64,000 nt of DNA, taken from positions 94,731 through 158,730 of the forward strand of contig JAFXHE010000008.1 of NCBI GenBank assembly GCA_017536555.1, read 5' to 3'. Numbering within the stretch: the stretch's first letter is position 1; every line of letters begins with the position of its first letter. The DNA comes from Alistipes sp. GTDB lineage: Bacteria > Bacteroidota > Bacteroidia > Bacteroidales > Rikenellaceae. This document shows, in pieces, positions 52,921 through 62,630 of the stretch. The notes beneath the pieces were generated by a model, which worked only from the letters and a program-made list of their open reading frames with translations, did no database searches and was not told the DNA's origin. Position numbers and translations under genes: made by a program.

Positions 52921-54681
52921 ATGCTACTTAAACCAACACTTGCACACGCTGGCAGGCTCGCACTTCTTATGGTGGCTATCACACTAACGATGGGTACACT
53001 CTCTGCCAAGAAGGTGGAGCCTCAACAGGCGCAAAAGGTAGCTGCACAGCTCCTATATGGCAGCTCGGCACAGCTATCGTCAACACACTCGCCACGCCTC
53101 GTTTGGGATAGCAGCGCGCTACCTGCAACACGTCGTATGTCGATATCAGAGCCAACTTTTCACGTATTTGAGGCGGAGGATGGCAGGGGCTTTGTCATCG
53201 TTGCAGCTGACGATGTAGCACGCCCCATACTTGCATACTCACACACGCATAGCGCAGCATCGCCACACTATATGCCACAGAACCTGTTGGCGTGGTTAGA
53301 GCAGGCTGACAGAGCCATAGCCACTGCGCGCACCGCCAACCACCCGCCACACAGCGAGTGGACAAAACCTATGACAGAGGGACGCTCGAAGCTTATCGAG
53401 ACGGCACTATGGTCGCAGGATGACCCCTACAACCGCCAATGCCCGATGGATGGCGACACGCGCTCACTCACGGGATGCACGGCAACAGCATCGGCAATAG
53501 TGATGTACTACTACCAATGGCCAGAAAAGGGAAGCGGTGTAGCTCCCGCATACACCACACCGAGGGGTATGAATGTCGAGAGCCGCGACATAAACAATGT
53601 CTACGAATGGTCAGCAATGCTTACGAGCTACGAGGGCGACTACACAGAGCAGAGTGCCAATGCCGTAGCTACGCTAATGGCTGACTTGGGACACGTCTAC
53701 CAGGCTGATTATGGCGCACTTGGCACAGGCGCACTACCCAATCTTGATTGGCTTGTAAACAACTTCAGCTACAACCCAGCTATTGCCTACGCCTTCCGCG
53801 ATGGACATAGCGCGGAGAGTTGGGCAGGTCTTATGCGCCTTGAGATAGATGCGGGACGACCTATACCCTACAACGGCTACAACGCCGACAATGAGGCTGG
53901 ACACGCCTTCATTGTTGACGGCTACAACGACGAGGGCTACTTCCACCTAAACTGGGGATGGGGAGGCAGCAGCAACGGCTACTTCCTATTGGAAAACCTC
54001 ACACCCGAAGAGCAGGATTTTAATTATGGGCAGTGGATACTTATAGGTATGGAGCCATACAAGGGTGGCGACTTCTCCAACTGGCTGAACATCATCACTA
54101 ACATCACCGCTGTAACAGAGATTGAGGAGGGCAAACCTTTTGAGCTCGCGGATGTGATGTTGTACAATGTCACAACGCGCAACTTTAGTGGCTATCTTCG
54201 TGCGGCGCACGTAGACAGCAACGGAGATATCAAGAGCTGGGTAAGCGACGAGATAGCCATAAAGGCGGATGGTTATAACACGGCACAAACACCATACATC
54301 TCTGGCAAGATTACCGAGCCTATAAAGTACAAGGACAAGATACGTCTATACTACCGCTCGAAGAGTAGCGACAAGTGGCACGTGGTAGCCCCCTTCCAGA
54401 TGGGCACATACGGCTGGGAGTTAGAGTTGGAGCCACCGATGAAGAGCCTCGCCGAAGGCACATCTATCAGCTATGACCGCACGACAAAATGTATCGTCAT
54501 AAGCCACGACTACCGCGTGAAGGTATCTGTAAAGTATCTTGGCGGAGCACTTGCTGGCGTGTCATACGATGAGACGACAACGACAATAAACAGCGAGGCA
54601 CTCACCGACAAGAAGATAACAATAGAGCTTGAGTTAGAGAACGAGAAACGAGATATTGACCTAACAATCAAAGAGTTGTAA
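52921..54681 (+). CDS. C10-family (streptopain-like) cysteine protease
   Basis: A 586-residue exported protease. A signal peptide (about 1-29) is followed by a Spi_C10-like inhibitory propeptide (about 30-150, FVIVAADDVARPILAYSH). The catalytic cysteine is C186 (LTGCTATASAIVMYYYQWP) and the histidine H328 (AGHAFIVDGYND), followed by the LNWGWGG loop. All catalytic positions are present. A C-terminal beta-sandwich extension of about 190 residues follows the protease domain. Related enzymes include SpeB of Streptococcus, interpain and Bfp of Bacteroides. Activity needs a free cysteine, which may explain its place beside a thiol-redox cassette. The BACON lipoprotein follows after 5 bases. Confidence 0.93.
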   Translation: MLLKPTLAHAGRLALLMVAITLTMGTLSAKKVEPQQAQKVAAQLLYGSSAQLSSTHSPRLVWDSSALPATRRMSISEPTFHVFEAEDGRGFVIVAADDVARPILAYSHTHSAASPHYMPQNLLAWLEQADRAIATARTANHPPHSEWTKPMTEGRSKLIETALWSQDDPYNRQCPMDGDTRSLTGCTATASAIVMYYYQWPEKGSGVAPAYTTPRGMNVESRDINNVYEWSAMLTSYEGDYTEQSANAVATLMADLGHVYQADYGALGTGALPNLDWLVNNFSYNPAIAYAFRDGHSAESWAGLMRLEIDAGRPIPYNGYNADNEAGHAFIVDGYNDEGYFHLNWGWGGSSNGYFLLENLTPEEQDFNYGQWILIGMEPYKGGDFSNWLNIITNITAVTEIEEGKPFELADVMLYNVTTRNFSGYLRAAHVDSNGDIKSWVSDEIAIKADGYNTAQTPYISGKITEPIKYKDKIRLYYRSKSSDKWHVVAPFQMGTYGWELELEPPMKSLAEGTSISYDRTTKCIVISHDYRVKVSVKYLGGALAGVSYDETTTTINSEALTDKKITIELELENEKRDIDLTIKEL

Positions 54682-54686
54682 CCACT

Positions 54687-55547
54687 ATGAAGAGATACAT
54701 AAACATAGCCTTGATGCTGCTCATAGCAGCGGCAATGGGTTGTACCAAGCATAACGAAAAGAGGACGACGCTCACAATTAGCGAAGAGACCGTAAATGTC
54801 TCATACGTAGGTCGCACAATCAGCATAGAGGTACACAGCAATGTCGACTTTGACTACGAGGTATCACACGAGGGCGATGGCTGGATAACACCTCTTGAGA
54901 GCCGCGCCAAGGAGCCAACAAAGAGTGTTGTGCGCTTCGATGTAGCTGCCAACGATGAGTATGACGCTCGTCGTGCCACAATACGTTTTGTTACGCGCAA
55001 CGGCTATAAGGAGCAGAGTGTGGAGGTGATACAGGCACAGAAGGATGCCCTGATACTCACAGGCAGCGAGCTTGCTGTAAGCTATGAGGAGCAGATTGTT
55101 GAGCTTGCGGTGGAGACAAACGCAGAGATAAGTATGACAACGGCGAACAAGTGGATAGAGTTAGTTGATAGCCGTGCCCTTGAGAGTGGCACTATACGCC
55201 TACATATCGCACAAAACAACAAGGTTGTGGAGCGTAGCGGTTTGGTGACATTCAGAGCTGGTAGCGCATCACAGAAGGTGATGGTGACACAGCAGGCTGC
55301 ACCCAGCATCATACGTCTTACGCTGAAGCACAACGATAGACTCTTCTACACCCCCACTTGGCAAGGCAACAACCCCTCGGGTAGCGTAATATGGGACGAT
55401 AAAACAACTACGGAGTGGTCAGAGGATGTGTCATACAACTATGGCGATACCAACGACCATACGACCGTATTTGATATGTACGACACTTCGGCATTTACCA
55501 TCGAACAGATTGGCTCGATTGACTCCATAACAATCGAGATTAACTAA
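54687..55547 (+). CDS. BACON-domain lipoprotein
   Basis: A 286-residue predicted lipoprotein with lipobox C19 (AAAMGCTK). Two BACON-type Ig-like domains are seen (about 27-115 and 120-205): DYEVSHEGDGWITPL with ARRATIRFVTRNG, then ISMTTANKWIELVDS and RSGLVTFRAGSASQKVMVTQQ. BACON domains bind mucins or other surface glycans, often fused to hydrolases or proteases. The C-terminal 80 residues are not recognised. It starts 5 bases after the C10 protease, so the two are probably co-translated and may act together at the cell surface. Confidence 0.9.
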   Translation: MKRYINIALMLLIAAAMGCTKHNEKRTTLTISEETVNVSYVGRTISIEVHSNVDFDYEVSHEGDGWITPLESRAKEPTKSVVRFDVAANDEYDARRATIRFVTRNGYKEQSVEVIQAQKDALILTGSELAVSYEEQIVELAVETNAEISMTTANKWIELVDSRALESGTIRLHIAQNNKVVERSGLVTFRAGSASQKVMVTQQAAPSIIRLTLKHNDRLFYTPTWQGNNPSGSVIWDDKTTTEWSEDVSYNYGDTNDHTTVFDMYDTSAFTIEQIGSIDSITIEIN

Positions 55548-55564
55548 CAATAGCGACAGCCATA

Positions 55565-55611
55565 AAATTAGGCGTATGCCTCGGGAGAGTACCGTAGCAT
55601 ACGCCTAATTT
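55565..55611. terminator. Bidirectional terminator between the BACON and clpX genes
   Basis: A perfect 15-base stem, AAATTAGGCGTATGC (55565-55579) with 55597-55611, and a 17-base loop lie between convergent genes. The T/A-rich ends serve both strands. Confidence 0.92.
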
Positions 55612-55632
55612 GTTGAAGTTGTGCTACCACAG

Positions 55633-56895
55633 CTACATCACAGCGCGGTCAATCTTCTGCTTTGCAAGGTCGAGAGTAACACGATACTCGCGGCAATCAC
55701 TCGACGGCAAATCAAACATAACATCGAGCATAATAGCCTCACATATAGAGCGCAAGCCTCGCGCACCGAGCTTATACTCAACAGCCTTATCGACGATATA
55801 ATCGAGTACATCGTCGTCAAACATAAGTTTTACATCATCCAAGCCGAGCAAGCACTCATACTGGCGTATGATAGAGTTCTTCGGCTCGGTGAGTATCGAG
55901 CGCAACGCCTCGCGCGTAAGAGGCTCCATATATGTAAGCACAGGCAGACGACCTATAAGCTCGGGGATGAGTCCATAGCTCTTCAAGTCCTGCGGCAGGA
56001 TGTACTGCATAATACTCTTCTCGTCGACACGCTGCTTGGCACCTGTACCATAGCCCACAGCATTAGTGTTAAGACGCTTGGCTATCTTCTTCTCGATGCC
56101 ATCAAAGGCACCACCACAGATAAAGAGAATGTTCGATGTATTCACCTGAATATACTTCTGGTCGGGGTGCTTACGACCACCCTGCGGTGGCACATTGACA
56201 ACAGAGCCCTCCAAAATCTTGAGCAGAGCCTGCTGCACACCTTCGCCCGAGACATCGCGTGTGATAGAGGGGTTATCACCCTTGCGCGCAATCTTGTCTA
56301 TCTCGTCGATGAAGATAATACCTCGCTCGGCAGCCTCAACATCGTAGTCGGCAGCCTGCAACAGACGCGACAATATGCTCTCCACATCCTCGCCTACGTA
56401 TCCCGCCTCGGTGAGTGCCGTAGCATCAACAATAGTAAACGGCACGTGTAACAGACGAGCTATAGTGCGCGCCATAAGTGTTTTACCCGTACCCGTAGGG
56501 CCTACGAGCACGATATTAGACTTATCAAGCTCTACATCGCCCGTGCTACCCTTCGACAGCAGTCGCTTGTAGTGGTTATACACGGCAACTGACATATATC
56601 GCTTTGCGGCATCCTGACCTATGACATAGTCGTCAAGGAAACTCTTAATGGTAGCAGGCGTCATAAGGTCGGCACGCGTGAGTGGCTTAAAACCACCCTT
56701 CTTCGATGCCGCCTTATCCTTACCAGCAATGATATTATGCTCGACAAGCAGACCATAGCCGTGCTCGATACACGAGCTACATATCATCGAGCCATCTGCT
56801 CCGTTGAACATCAGCGGAGTCTCCTCTGCTGGCGCACCACAAAACGAGCATACGCCGCCTTTGCGATCCGAGCCTTTACGTGATTTCTGTGTCAT
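55633..56895 (-). CDS. clpX: ATP-dependent Clp protease ATP-binding subunit ClpX
   Basis: The AAA+ unfoldase that feeds substrates to ClpP. The N-terminal zinc-binding domain has C16, C19, C39 and C42. Walker A is GPTGTGKT (132-139) and Walker B IIFIDEID (193-200); the pore loop GYVGED (165-170) is intact. The ClpP-docking loop reads VGY (NAVGYGTG) rather than IGF, which is usual for this phylum as far as I recall. The C-terminal D2-like small domain ([19 protein letters not shown]) is normal. clpP lies 23 bases upstream and tig beyond it, the standard tig-clpP-clpX order. Confidence 0.98.
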   Translation of the reverse strand: MTQKSRKGSDRKGGVCSFCGAPAEETPLMFNGADGSMICSSCIEHGYGLLVEHNIIAGKDKAASKKGGFKPLTRADLMTPATIKSFLDDYVIGQDAAKRYMSVAVYNHYKRLLSKGSTGDVELDKSNIVLVGPTGTGKTLMARTIARLLHVPFTIVDATALTEAGYVGEDVESILSRLLQAADYDVEAAERGIIFIDEIDKIARKGDNPSITRDVSGEGVQQALLKILEGSVVNVPPQGGRKHPDQKYIQVNTSNILFICGGAFDGIEKKIAKRLNTNAVGYGTGAKQRVDEKSIMQYILPQDLKSYGLIPELIGRLPVLTYMEPLTREALRSILTEPKNSIIRQYECLLGLDDVKLMFDDDVLDYIVDKAVEYKLGARGLRSICEAIMLDVMFDLPSSDCREYRVTLDLAKQKIDRAVM

Positions 56896-56918
56896 CTATT
56901 TCGTTATTGGGGGTAATA

Positions 56919-57584
56919 CTATTTTCGCTTTGCGAGTACCGAGTCGATAAGACCATACTCCTTCGCTTCGGCAGCTGTGAGCCAGTAGTCACGGTCGGCA
57001 TCCTCCTCGATGCGCTTGATATCCACGCCCGAGTGCTGCGATAATATCTCGTATAACTCGCGCTTGGTCTTGGCAATCTCGCGTGCTGTAATCTCGATAT
57101 CCGACGCCTGACCCTGAACACCACCCAATGGCTGGTGTATCATCACGCGCGAGTGGGGCAATGCCGAGCGTTTGCCCGCAGCACCTGCTGTAAGCAACAC
57201 AGCACCCATAGATGCCGCCATACCTGTACATATAGTAGCCACGTCGCACGATATAAGCTGCATAGTATCGTAGATACCAAGACCTGCCGACACAGAGCCT
57301 CCAGGCGAGTTGATATATAGGTGTATATCCTTGTCAGCATCCACCGACTCCAGGAAGAGCAGCTGCGCCTGAATGATATTTGCAGCATCGTCATAGATGG
57401 GAGCACCGAGGAAGATGATACGATCCATCATAAGACGCGAGAATACATCCATAGTCGCCACGTTGAGTGAACGCTCCTCGATAATCGTGGGCGACACGTA
57501 GCCCGAAGCGTGTGAGCTGAAGTCGTGCAGAGTCATTGAGTTGATACCACACTTCAGTCTGGCATATTTTTCAAATTCAGTCAT
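56919..57584 (-). CDS. clpP: ATP-dependent Clp protease proteolytic subunit ClpP
   Basis: The serine peptidase that forms the proteolytic barrel with ClpX. The catalytic triad is S125 (GMAASMGA), H150 (MIHQPLGG) and D199 (DADRDYWL). The oxyanion strand INSPGGSV (91-98) is present. At 221 residues it includes an N-terminal extension of about 25 residues that may be processed. It sits between tig and clpX on the same strand. Confidence 0.98.
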   Translation of the reverse strand: MTEFEKYARLKCGINSMTLHDFSSHASGYVSPTIIEERSLNVATMDVFSRLMMDRIIFLGAPIYDDAANIIQAQLLFLESVDADKDIHLYINSPGGSVSAGLGIYDTMQLISCDVATICTGMAASMGAVLLTAGAAGKRSALPHSRVMIHQPLGGVQGQASDIEITAREIAKTKRELYEILSQHSGVDIKRIEEDADRDYWLTAAEAKEYGLIDSVLAKRK

Positions 57585-57705
57585 TGTATAATAATGGTAT
57601 AATGATGTTTATGGGGTTAACGCGTCAAAAACTACGCCACCACCCATCGCAAGCACGCAGTCTACATCCATAAACCAGCGGGAGTAGATGCGCCAATAGT
57701 TAAAA

Positions 57706-57740
57706 TATCCCGCGAGTGTCGTAAGACAGCCCGCGGGATA
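57706..57740 (-). terminator. Intrinsic terminator for tig
   Basis: TATCCCGCG (57706-57714) pairs with CGCGGGATA (57732-57740), with a partly paired inner GTGTC/GACA. AAAA on the 5' side gives a short U tract on the minus strand. It lies between tig and clpP, so clpP may have a separate promoter in 57585-57705; I see no clear one there. Confidence 0.75.
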
Positions 57741-57765
57741 GAATCGTCAAGCAACTGCTATTGGA

Positions 57766-59094
57766 TTATGCCAACTCCTGTGCGAGCTTTGCAAAGTCGT
57801 CAGCAGATACAGCCTTCTCGGTAACCTTAACCTTACCACGGATGTACTCCACAACCTTCTCCTCATAGAGCTTCTCGTAGATCTTCTGCAACTGCTCCTT
57901 ATTGTCCATAATCTGCTTTGCGAAGTTCTCGAGCATATCCTGTGGTGCAGAGGGCATACCATACTGTGCAAACTGCATCTGTGCAAACTGAAGTGCCTCT
58001 GCCTTTGCCTCGTCAGCAGTAACCTTCAAATCACCCTCGTTGATGAAGTGCTTCTGGAGGTAGTTCCAAGTAAACATCTTGATAAATGCGTCGAAGTCCT
58101 TCTCAATCTCCTCGCGGGTGAACTTACCCTCGTTGATAACATACAACCAACGCTTCAAGAACTCCTCGGGCATTGCCAACGCAGCCTTCTCAACAACGAA
58201 GTTACGAACAGTGTTAACAAACATAAAGTCTGTCTCACGCTTAAGCTCGCGCTCAATCTCCTCGTCGAAGAACTTGTCAAGCTCCTCCTCTGATGTTACG
58301 TTGCCTGCGGGGAACGCCATCTTGAAGAACTCCTCGTTAAGCTCGGGATCAGCAAAACGGCGAATCTTGGTGATCTCCAACTCAAACTCGGGGTTGATAC
58401 CCTCCAACTCCTCGGGCTTTACAGACAAGATTGCAGCACGCTGCTCGGGCTTCTTGTACAACTCGTTGATGTTTACCTTGGTCTTGAAGCCAACCTTCTT
58501 ATTCTTGAAGGGCTTGCGCTCCTCCTCGGTCATAGAGATAAGACCAACGTAAGCCTCCTCGATACGCATATCGCCATTATCGAGAGTTACGTTAAGAGCC
58601 TCGTCAGATGTAACCTTGTCAGCATCAACCAAACGACCATAGCGACGCAAGTAGTTTGTGCGGTAGTCGTTGTGCATCTTCTTATCTACCTTAATCTTGT
58701 GGTAGGTAATCTTATCCTTTGCCGAGAGCTCCATCTCAATCTTGGGAGCCTCGCCAATCTCAAACATAAACTCGAACTCGGTGTTGTTGTCGAAGTCGAA
58801 CTCACCCTGCTCCTCCGAGGGGATAACATCACCTACATAGTCGATGTTCTCCTTCTGCAAGTACTCGAATACCGAGTTAGAGGCGATGCGATATGACTGC
58901 TCTGCCAACACACCCTTGCCGTACATCTTCTTCACAATACCCATAGGTACCATACCAGGGCGGAAACCAGGAATCTGTGCCTTGCGCTTGTACTCACGCA
59001 ACTGGCTATCAACCGCCTGACCGTAGTCGCCCTCATTAACAACGACCTTCAATACCGAAATGCCGCCGTCACGCTGTTCTCTTGTAATGTTCAT
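57766..59094 (-). CDS. tig: Trigger factor
   Basis: A ribosome-associated chaperone for nascent proteins, 442 residues. The ribosome-binding signature GFRPGMVP is at 43-50. A PPIase-like middle region (about 150-250) is divergent, and the long helical C-terminal domain has the usual charged segments (EEEIERELKRETDFMFVN, EEFLKRWLYVINEGKFTREEIEKDF). It is co-directional with clpP and clpX. A TACCTTTG -7 box lies upstream on the minus strand at 59174-59167. Confidence 0.95.
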   Translation of the reverse strand: MNITREQRDGGISVLKVVVNEGDYGQAVDSQLREYKRKAQIPGFRPGMVPMGIVKKMYGKGVLAEQSYRIASNSVFEYLQKENIDYVGDVIPSEEQGEFDFDNNTEFEFMFEIGEAPKIEMELSAKDKITYHKIKVDKKMHNDYRTNYLRRYGRLVDADKVTSDEALNVTLDNGDMRIEEAYVGLISMTEEERKPFKNKKVGFKTKVNINELYKKPEQRAAILSVKPEELEGINPEFELEITKIRRFADPELNEEFFKMAFPAGNVTSEEELDKFFDEEIERELKRETDFMFVNTVRNFVVEKAALAMPEEFLKRWLYVINEGKFTREEIEKDFDAFIKMFTWNYLQKHFINEGDLKVTADEAKAEALQFAQMQFAQYGMPSAPQDMLENFAKQIMDNKEQLQKIYEKLYEEKVVEYIRGKVKVTEKAVSADDFAKLAQELA

Positions 59095-59435
59095 TGCTGT
59101 ATTATTTTGTTATTGTTATTTGCTTTTGCAAGTATATACCCATACATATATAGGCATAAAATCGCGCAAAGGTAATAAAATTTGTCGAAATTAAAAAACA
59201 ATCGTGCAAATCTATTAAATTTTAGCACCTTATTTCTTGATTTATTGACTTATTGAGTGCACATCTGTAATGTGCTTTATCCAAATTCAACGAAATATTT
59301 TATTCACATAAAAACAATCAATAATTTTGGCGCGCTACTATTGGCATCCGCTATGTTTTGTGACTATTAATTTACGCGCTTTTTTTCGTAACAGCGAGCG
59401 TGTTTTCATAATTTTACCATATCTTTGCAGTTGCT
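59095..59435. promoter_or_regulatory. AT-rich divergent spacer between tig and a membrane protein gene
   Basis: Minus strand: TACCTTTG at 59174-59167, about 73 bases before tig. Plus strand: TATCTTTG at 59420-59427, ending 8 bases before the ATG at 59436, so that transcript would be nearly leaderless. Neither has an ideal -33 TTTG. The remaining 250 bases are A/T-rich with no open frame or strong hairpin. Confidence 0.6.
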
Positions 59436-60419
59436 ATGATTCTCGACGTTGCACGACATAAATTCCACGAGAGCCTTATAACACTCATCATCATCGCCAT
59501 AATAGCGGTGGTGCGCGGTGCTATGCTCACCGCAGGAGTGCCCGCAGCCGAGACACCATTTGCAACCGCCCCACTGCAACCAGCAATAGACTCATTTGCA
59601 GCGTCACACACGATAATTGCCGCCCTGCTATCACTGGTGCTTATAATGCACTCTTCGCTACGTTTAGCGCGCGCCACAGTACGCGATAGCCTTTACGCCT
59701 CGCGCACGATGGCAGCGATATCTCTCACCGCGATAATACTCGCAGGTTTTGCTATATGCAGCCACTCGCTACAAACACTTATCGTAGCTTCGCTCCTCGC
59801 AGAGATGCTCGCACGAACATTCCACTATATGACGCATAGCTCGCGCCTGCACTACCTATTTACGGCAATGCTTGCACTCGGGGCGCTGCCACTTGTGGAT
59901 AGTTCACTTCTTGCTATGCTCATCGTATTACCTATATTATTGATATTCATACGTGCACAGCTGCGCGACATACTCGTAGGCATTACTGGTGCAGCCCTCC
60001 CAATATTCACATACTGCTACATTATGTGGTGCTGCGGCGAGAGCTTCACCGGCACAGCAACAGCACTATGGGATAATATGTTTATACAATCGTCATTTGA
60101 GCTTGGCGACTACCTCTCGCTATCTCGCCTGGTGCTCGGTGGCGTAGTCCTCTTTGTACAGCTTTGCGCGCTACTGCTCCACCGCAAGGAGGCAATGTCG
60201 CTGACTCTTGCAACACGCAACATCTGGAATATGTTATACCTCGTGTTACTTGTGCTGATAGCCGCCTTTGTCCTGCTGCCGTCAACATCCGCAGCCTCAA
60301 TTGTGGCCGTTCTTATGATCAGTGCAACGGCACTGCCCCTATTCTTCTTAAGGATGGACACTGTTGTAGCCGTTATCACCTACATCGTGTTGGTCATTTT
60401 TTCTATCGTCGCCATTTAA
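59436..60419 (+). CDS. Polytopic inner-membrane protein of unknown function
   Basis: A 327-residue protein with about eight hydrophobic segments (for example LITLIIIAIIAVVRGAML, MAAISLTAIILAGFAICS, LLAMLIVLPILLIFIRA, NMLYLVLLVLIAAFVLLP, VVAVITYIVLVIFSIV). I recognise no motif. Charged or polar loops between segments contain DSSLRLARATVRDSL-type basic stretches on the expected cytoplasmic side. Similar-looking membrane proteins in Bacteroidota are annotated only as domains of unknown function. It stands alone, divergent from tig and followed by a non-coding region. Confidence 0.75.
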   Translation: MILDVARHKFHESLITLIIIAIIAVVRGAMLTAGVPAAETPFATAPLQPAIDSFAASHTIIAALLSLVLIMHSSLRLARATVRDSLYASRTMAAISLTAIILAGFAICSHSLQTLIVASLLAEMLARTFHYMTHSSRLHYLFTAMLALGALPLVDSSLLAMLIVLPILLIFIRAQLRDILVGITGAALPIFTYCYIMWCCGESFTGTATALWDNMFIQSSFELGDYLSLSRLVLGGVVLFVQLCALLLHRKEAMSLTLATRNIWNMLYLVLLVLIAAFVLLPSTSAASIVAVLMISATALPLFFLRMDTVVAVITYIVLVIFSIVAI

Positions 60420-60494
60420 ACATGCATAAATATACGCATACAGACGCCTCTTAATGCATAAATACACATATTTTTGAAAAAATATTGGATTAAA

Positions 60495-60526
60495 TTTGGA
60501 ATTTAGAAAAATGTTGCTTACATTTG
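60495..60526 (+). promoter_or_regulatory. Consensus promoter in the gap before glnA's 3' end
   Basis: TTTG (60495-60498) and TACATTTG (60519-60526) are exactly 20 bases apart, among the best matches in the window. No annotated gene follows on the plus strand; the candidate small RNA below does. Confidence 0.75.
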
Positions 60527-60532
60527 CAATGC

Positions 60533-60670
60533 AAACAGGAGGCGATGGGTTTACACATCTCGAATAATTCTCATGGACACACCAAAATTTGCTCATCGCA
60601 CTCTAAATTCTCATTAACCTAACTAACTTGGGAGGGGGCCATCTGTGAAGACGCTACCCTCCATCTTTTT
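60533..60670 (+). ncRNA. Candidate small RNA of about 135 bases
   Basis: Bounded by the consensus promoter at 60495-60526 and a hairpin with T run: GGAGGG (60631-60636) pairs with CCCTCC (60657-60662), followed by T's to 60670. The start is inferred at about 7 bases after the -7 box. Inside lies a 25-codon frame, ATG 60545 to TAA 60622 (MGLHISNNSHGHTKICSSHS...), with AGGAGG only 2 bases before the ATG, so it could instead be a small-peptide mRNA. No RNA family is recognised. Confidence 0.55.
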
Positions 60671-60757
60671 TATTACGCCACATAACAGCCGTTTTGGGGA
60701 GGGGCTACACACCCTTGCACTTACCATTGCAGCTAAACTGTTTACACCACAAAAAGA

Positions 60758-60795
60758 GCCGCCACCAACAGACGCGAAGGTCTATTAGTGGCAGC
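60758..60795 (-). terminator. Intrinsic terminator for glnA
   Basis: GCCAC (60761-60765) pairs with GTGGC (60788-60792), and inner AGAC (60770-60773) with GTCT (60780-60783). AAAAA at 60751-60755 gives a U tract on the minus strand. It lies about 40 bases past the glnA stop. Confidence 0.75.
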
Positions 60796-60831
60796 TGTAG
60801 CCATCGGGGCACACACCCCATAGACAGGCGG

Positions 60832-62334
60832 TTAACCGCAGTGGAAATAGGTGTAAACCAACTTCAGCATCTCCTCGGGTTTACCCTCAAGGTCGGCACG
60901 TAGAGTGCGGTCATCGAAGCGGCGTAGACTCTTGAGGATACCATCTATCATAGCGGGGCTAAAGACGCCGTGACGCTCAAAGACAGCACGCTGACGCTCA
61001 AGACAATCAGCAGAGGCAGCGCAGCTATCGGGAAGCTGTGCAAGGAGCTTAAGCTTATCCTCGTTCTCCTTCTTATGGATGTTGACGTTGACATAGGTGC
61101 GCTCGGCGATATCGAGGGCATTATCCAACTCGAAGCCGTAGCGGCAAGCCACAGCAAGACCTGCTATAAGCTGGTATACATCTGCCGAGCCATCGGGAGA
61201 GCGCATCTCAACAGTCTGCTTCTGCGATGTATCATAGCGGCTATCGCACTCAAGCGGGTTCGCTATGCGGCACATATCGCTCTTGGCAGCCCAGCCCAGA
61301 GGCACGCGCACAAGAACAGAGCGGTTACGGTCACCCCAGCAGATGTTTGTAGGAGCCTCCTGATGTGGCACAAGGCGGAAGTACGATGTGGGATTGGTGT
61401 TACCAAAGGCTGTGATAGAGGGTGCAAGCTCCATCATACCTGCGATTGCCTTACGCGCAGTCTCTGATAGTTGTCCATTGTCAAGCATCATACTCTTACC
61501 ATCCTTAACTATGCGCATATGTATATGTAGACCCGAGCCAGCCTTGCCAGCAGTAATCTTGGGGGCAAAGGTAACCTCATAGCCATACTTATAGCCGAGG
61601 TTACGAATAATCCACTTCGCTACCATAAGCTGGTCGGCAGCATCGAGAGCATCAACAGGCAAGAACTCTATCTCATTCTGCTCGTATATAAGCTCATCAA
61701 TAGTGAAGTTACCCACCTCCGAGTGACCATACTTAATCTGACCACCTGCTTGCGCAATGTATGCCATACACTCTGTGCGGAACTCATTGAACTTGGCGTA
61801 GGGTGCAGACTCGTGATAGCCCTTCTGGTCGGTAGCGGGGAACATACCGCTATCGGGGGCTATGACATAGTACTCCAACTCGCCCATAGCCTGAAACTCC
61901 ATACCTGTAACCTGCTTGAAGCACTCGCACGCCTTAAGAAGTGTATAGCGCGGAGAGCTTGCCAAAGGCTCACCATCCTTATTGAAGAATGAGCAGAGCA
62001 GCGACAAGGTAGGTATCTCGGCAAAGGGGTCAAGGAAGGCAGTGGCGAAGCGCGGTACTACGTAGAGGTCGCTGCTGCCAGCCTCGATAAACGGGAAGAG
62101 GCTTGAGCCGTCAACACGCTCACCACAGGTAAGTATCGCATCGAGGTATGCCTCGTTATTTATCACAAAATTGAGGGTCTTAAGACGACCATCTCCCGCA
62201 GGATACATAAAGTTAACCATACGAATACCATTCTCGCGTATGTAACGTACAATATCTGCTTTTGTAAACTCCTTGGCAGGCTTGCCCAGATATGCTACAA
62301 CCCTATTGGGGTTTAGCGACAACTCTTTACTCAT
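60832..62334 (-). CDS. glnA: Glutamine synthetase, GS-I-like
   Basis: A 500-residue glutamine synthetase that joins ammonia to glutamate using ATP. The beta-grasp domain (KADIVRYIRENGIRMVNFMYPAGDGRLKTLNF) is followed by the catalytic barrel with metal and substrate motifs: GELEYYV, HSEVGNFTIDELIYEQNEIEF, the GSGLHIHM ammonia/glutamate loop, NPTSYFRLVPHQEAPTNICWGDRNRSVLVRVPLG, and EMRSPDGSADVY. Its size and motifs are of the GS-I type rather than the 700-residue GS-III also common in this phylum. I cannot identify the adenylylation tyrosine motif of proteobacterial GS-I. Its promoter is at 62442-62474. Confidence 0.93.
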   Translation of the reverse strand: MSKELSLNPNRVVAYLGKPAKEFTKADIVRYIRENGIRMVNFMYPAGDGRLKTLNFVINNEAYLDAILTCGERVDGSSLFPFIEAGSSDLYVVPRFATAFLDPFAEIPTLSLLCSFFNKDGEPLASSPRYTLLKACECFKQVTGMEFQAMGELEYYVIAPDSGMFPATDQKGYHESAPYAKFNEFRTECMAYIAQAGGQIKYGHSEVGNFTIDELIYEQNEIEFLPVDALDAADQLMVAKWIIRNLGYKYGYEVTFAPKITAGKAGSGLHIHMRIVKDGKSMMLDNGQLSETARKAIAGMMELAPSITAFGNTNPTSYFRLVPHQEAPTNICWGDRNRSVLVRVPLGWAAKSDMCRIANPLECDSRYDTSQKQTVEMRSPDGSADVYQLIAGLAVACRYGFELDNALDIAERTYVNVNIHKKENEDKLKLLAQLPDSCAASADCLERQRAVFERHGVFSPAMIDGILKSLRRFDDRTLRADLEGKPEEMLKLVYTYFHCG

Positions 62335-62441
62335 ATTTCAAAATTTTTAGAAGTTTTATACTGTGGCTGTCATATATCCCGATGCTACAACAGATGCTAT
62401 GAATAGTTACTGCGCGCGGGATAACTACGAGAGTCGTGACA

Positions 62442-62474
62442 CAAAAATAGATATTTTTTTTGAAACATCACAAA
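62442..62474 (-). promoter_or_regulatory. Bacteroides-type promoter for glnA
   Basis: On the minus strand, TTTG (62474-62471) and TATTTTTG (62449-62442) are 21 bases apart. Transcription would start near 62435, giving a leader of about 100 bases. Confidence 0.75.
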
Positions 62475-62630
62475 AATATCGCCTAAAATGCAACTTTTTT
62501 AGGTATTAGCACCCTGCACAATTCAACCATCCCCACCCACGCGCATAATAACAAAATTGGAAGCATATACCAGCAATGGAGAATATCAGCCAATACCCGA
62601 GAATAAAAGTTCGTTATCAAAAAACTTAAA

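Noticed and set aside
55621-56451. A 276-codon open frame on the plus strand
   Set aside because: It lies wholly opposite clpX, whose protein is fully conserved. The composition is that of a shadow frame and no family is recognisable.
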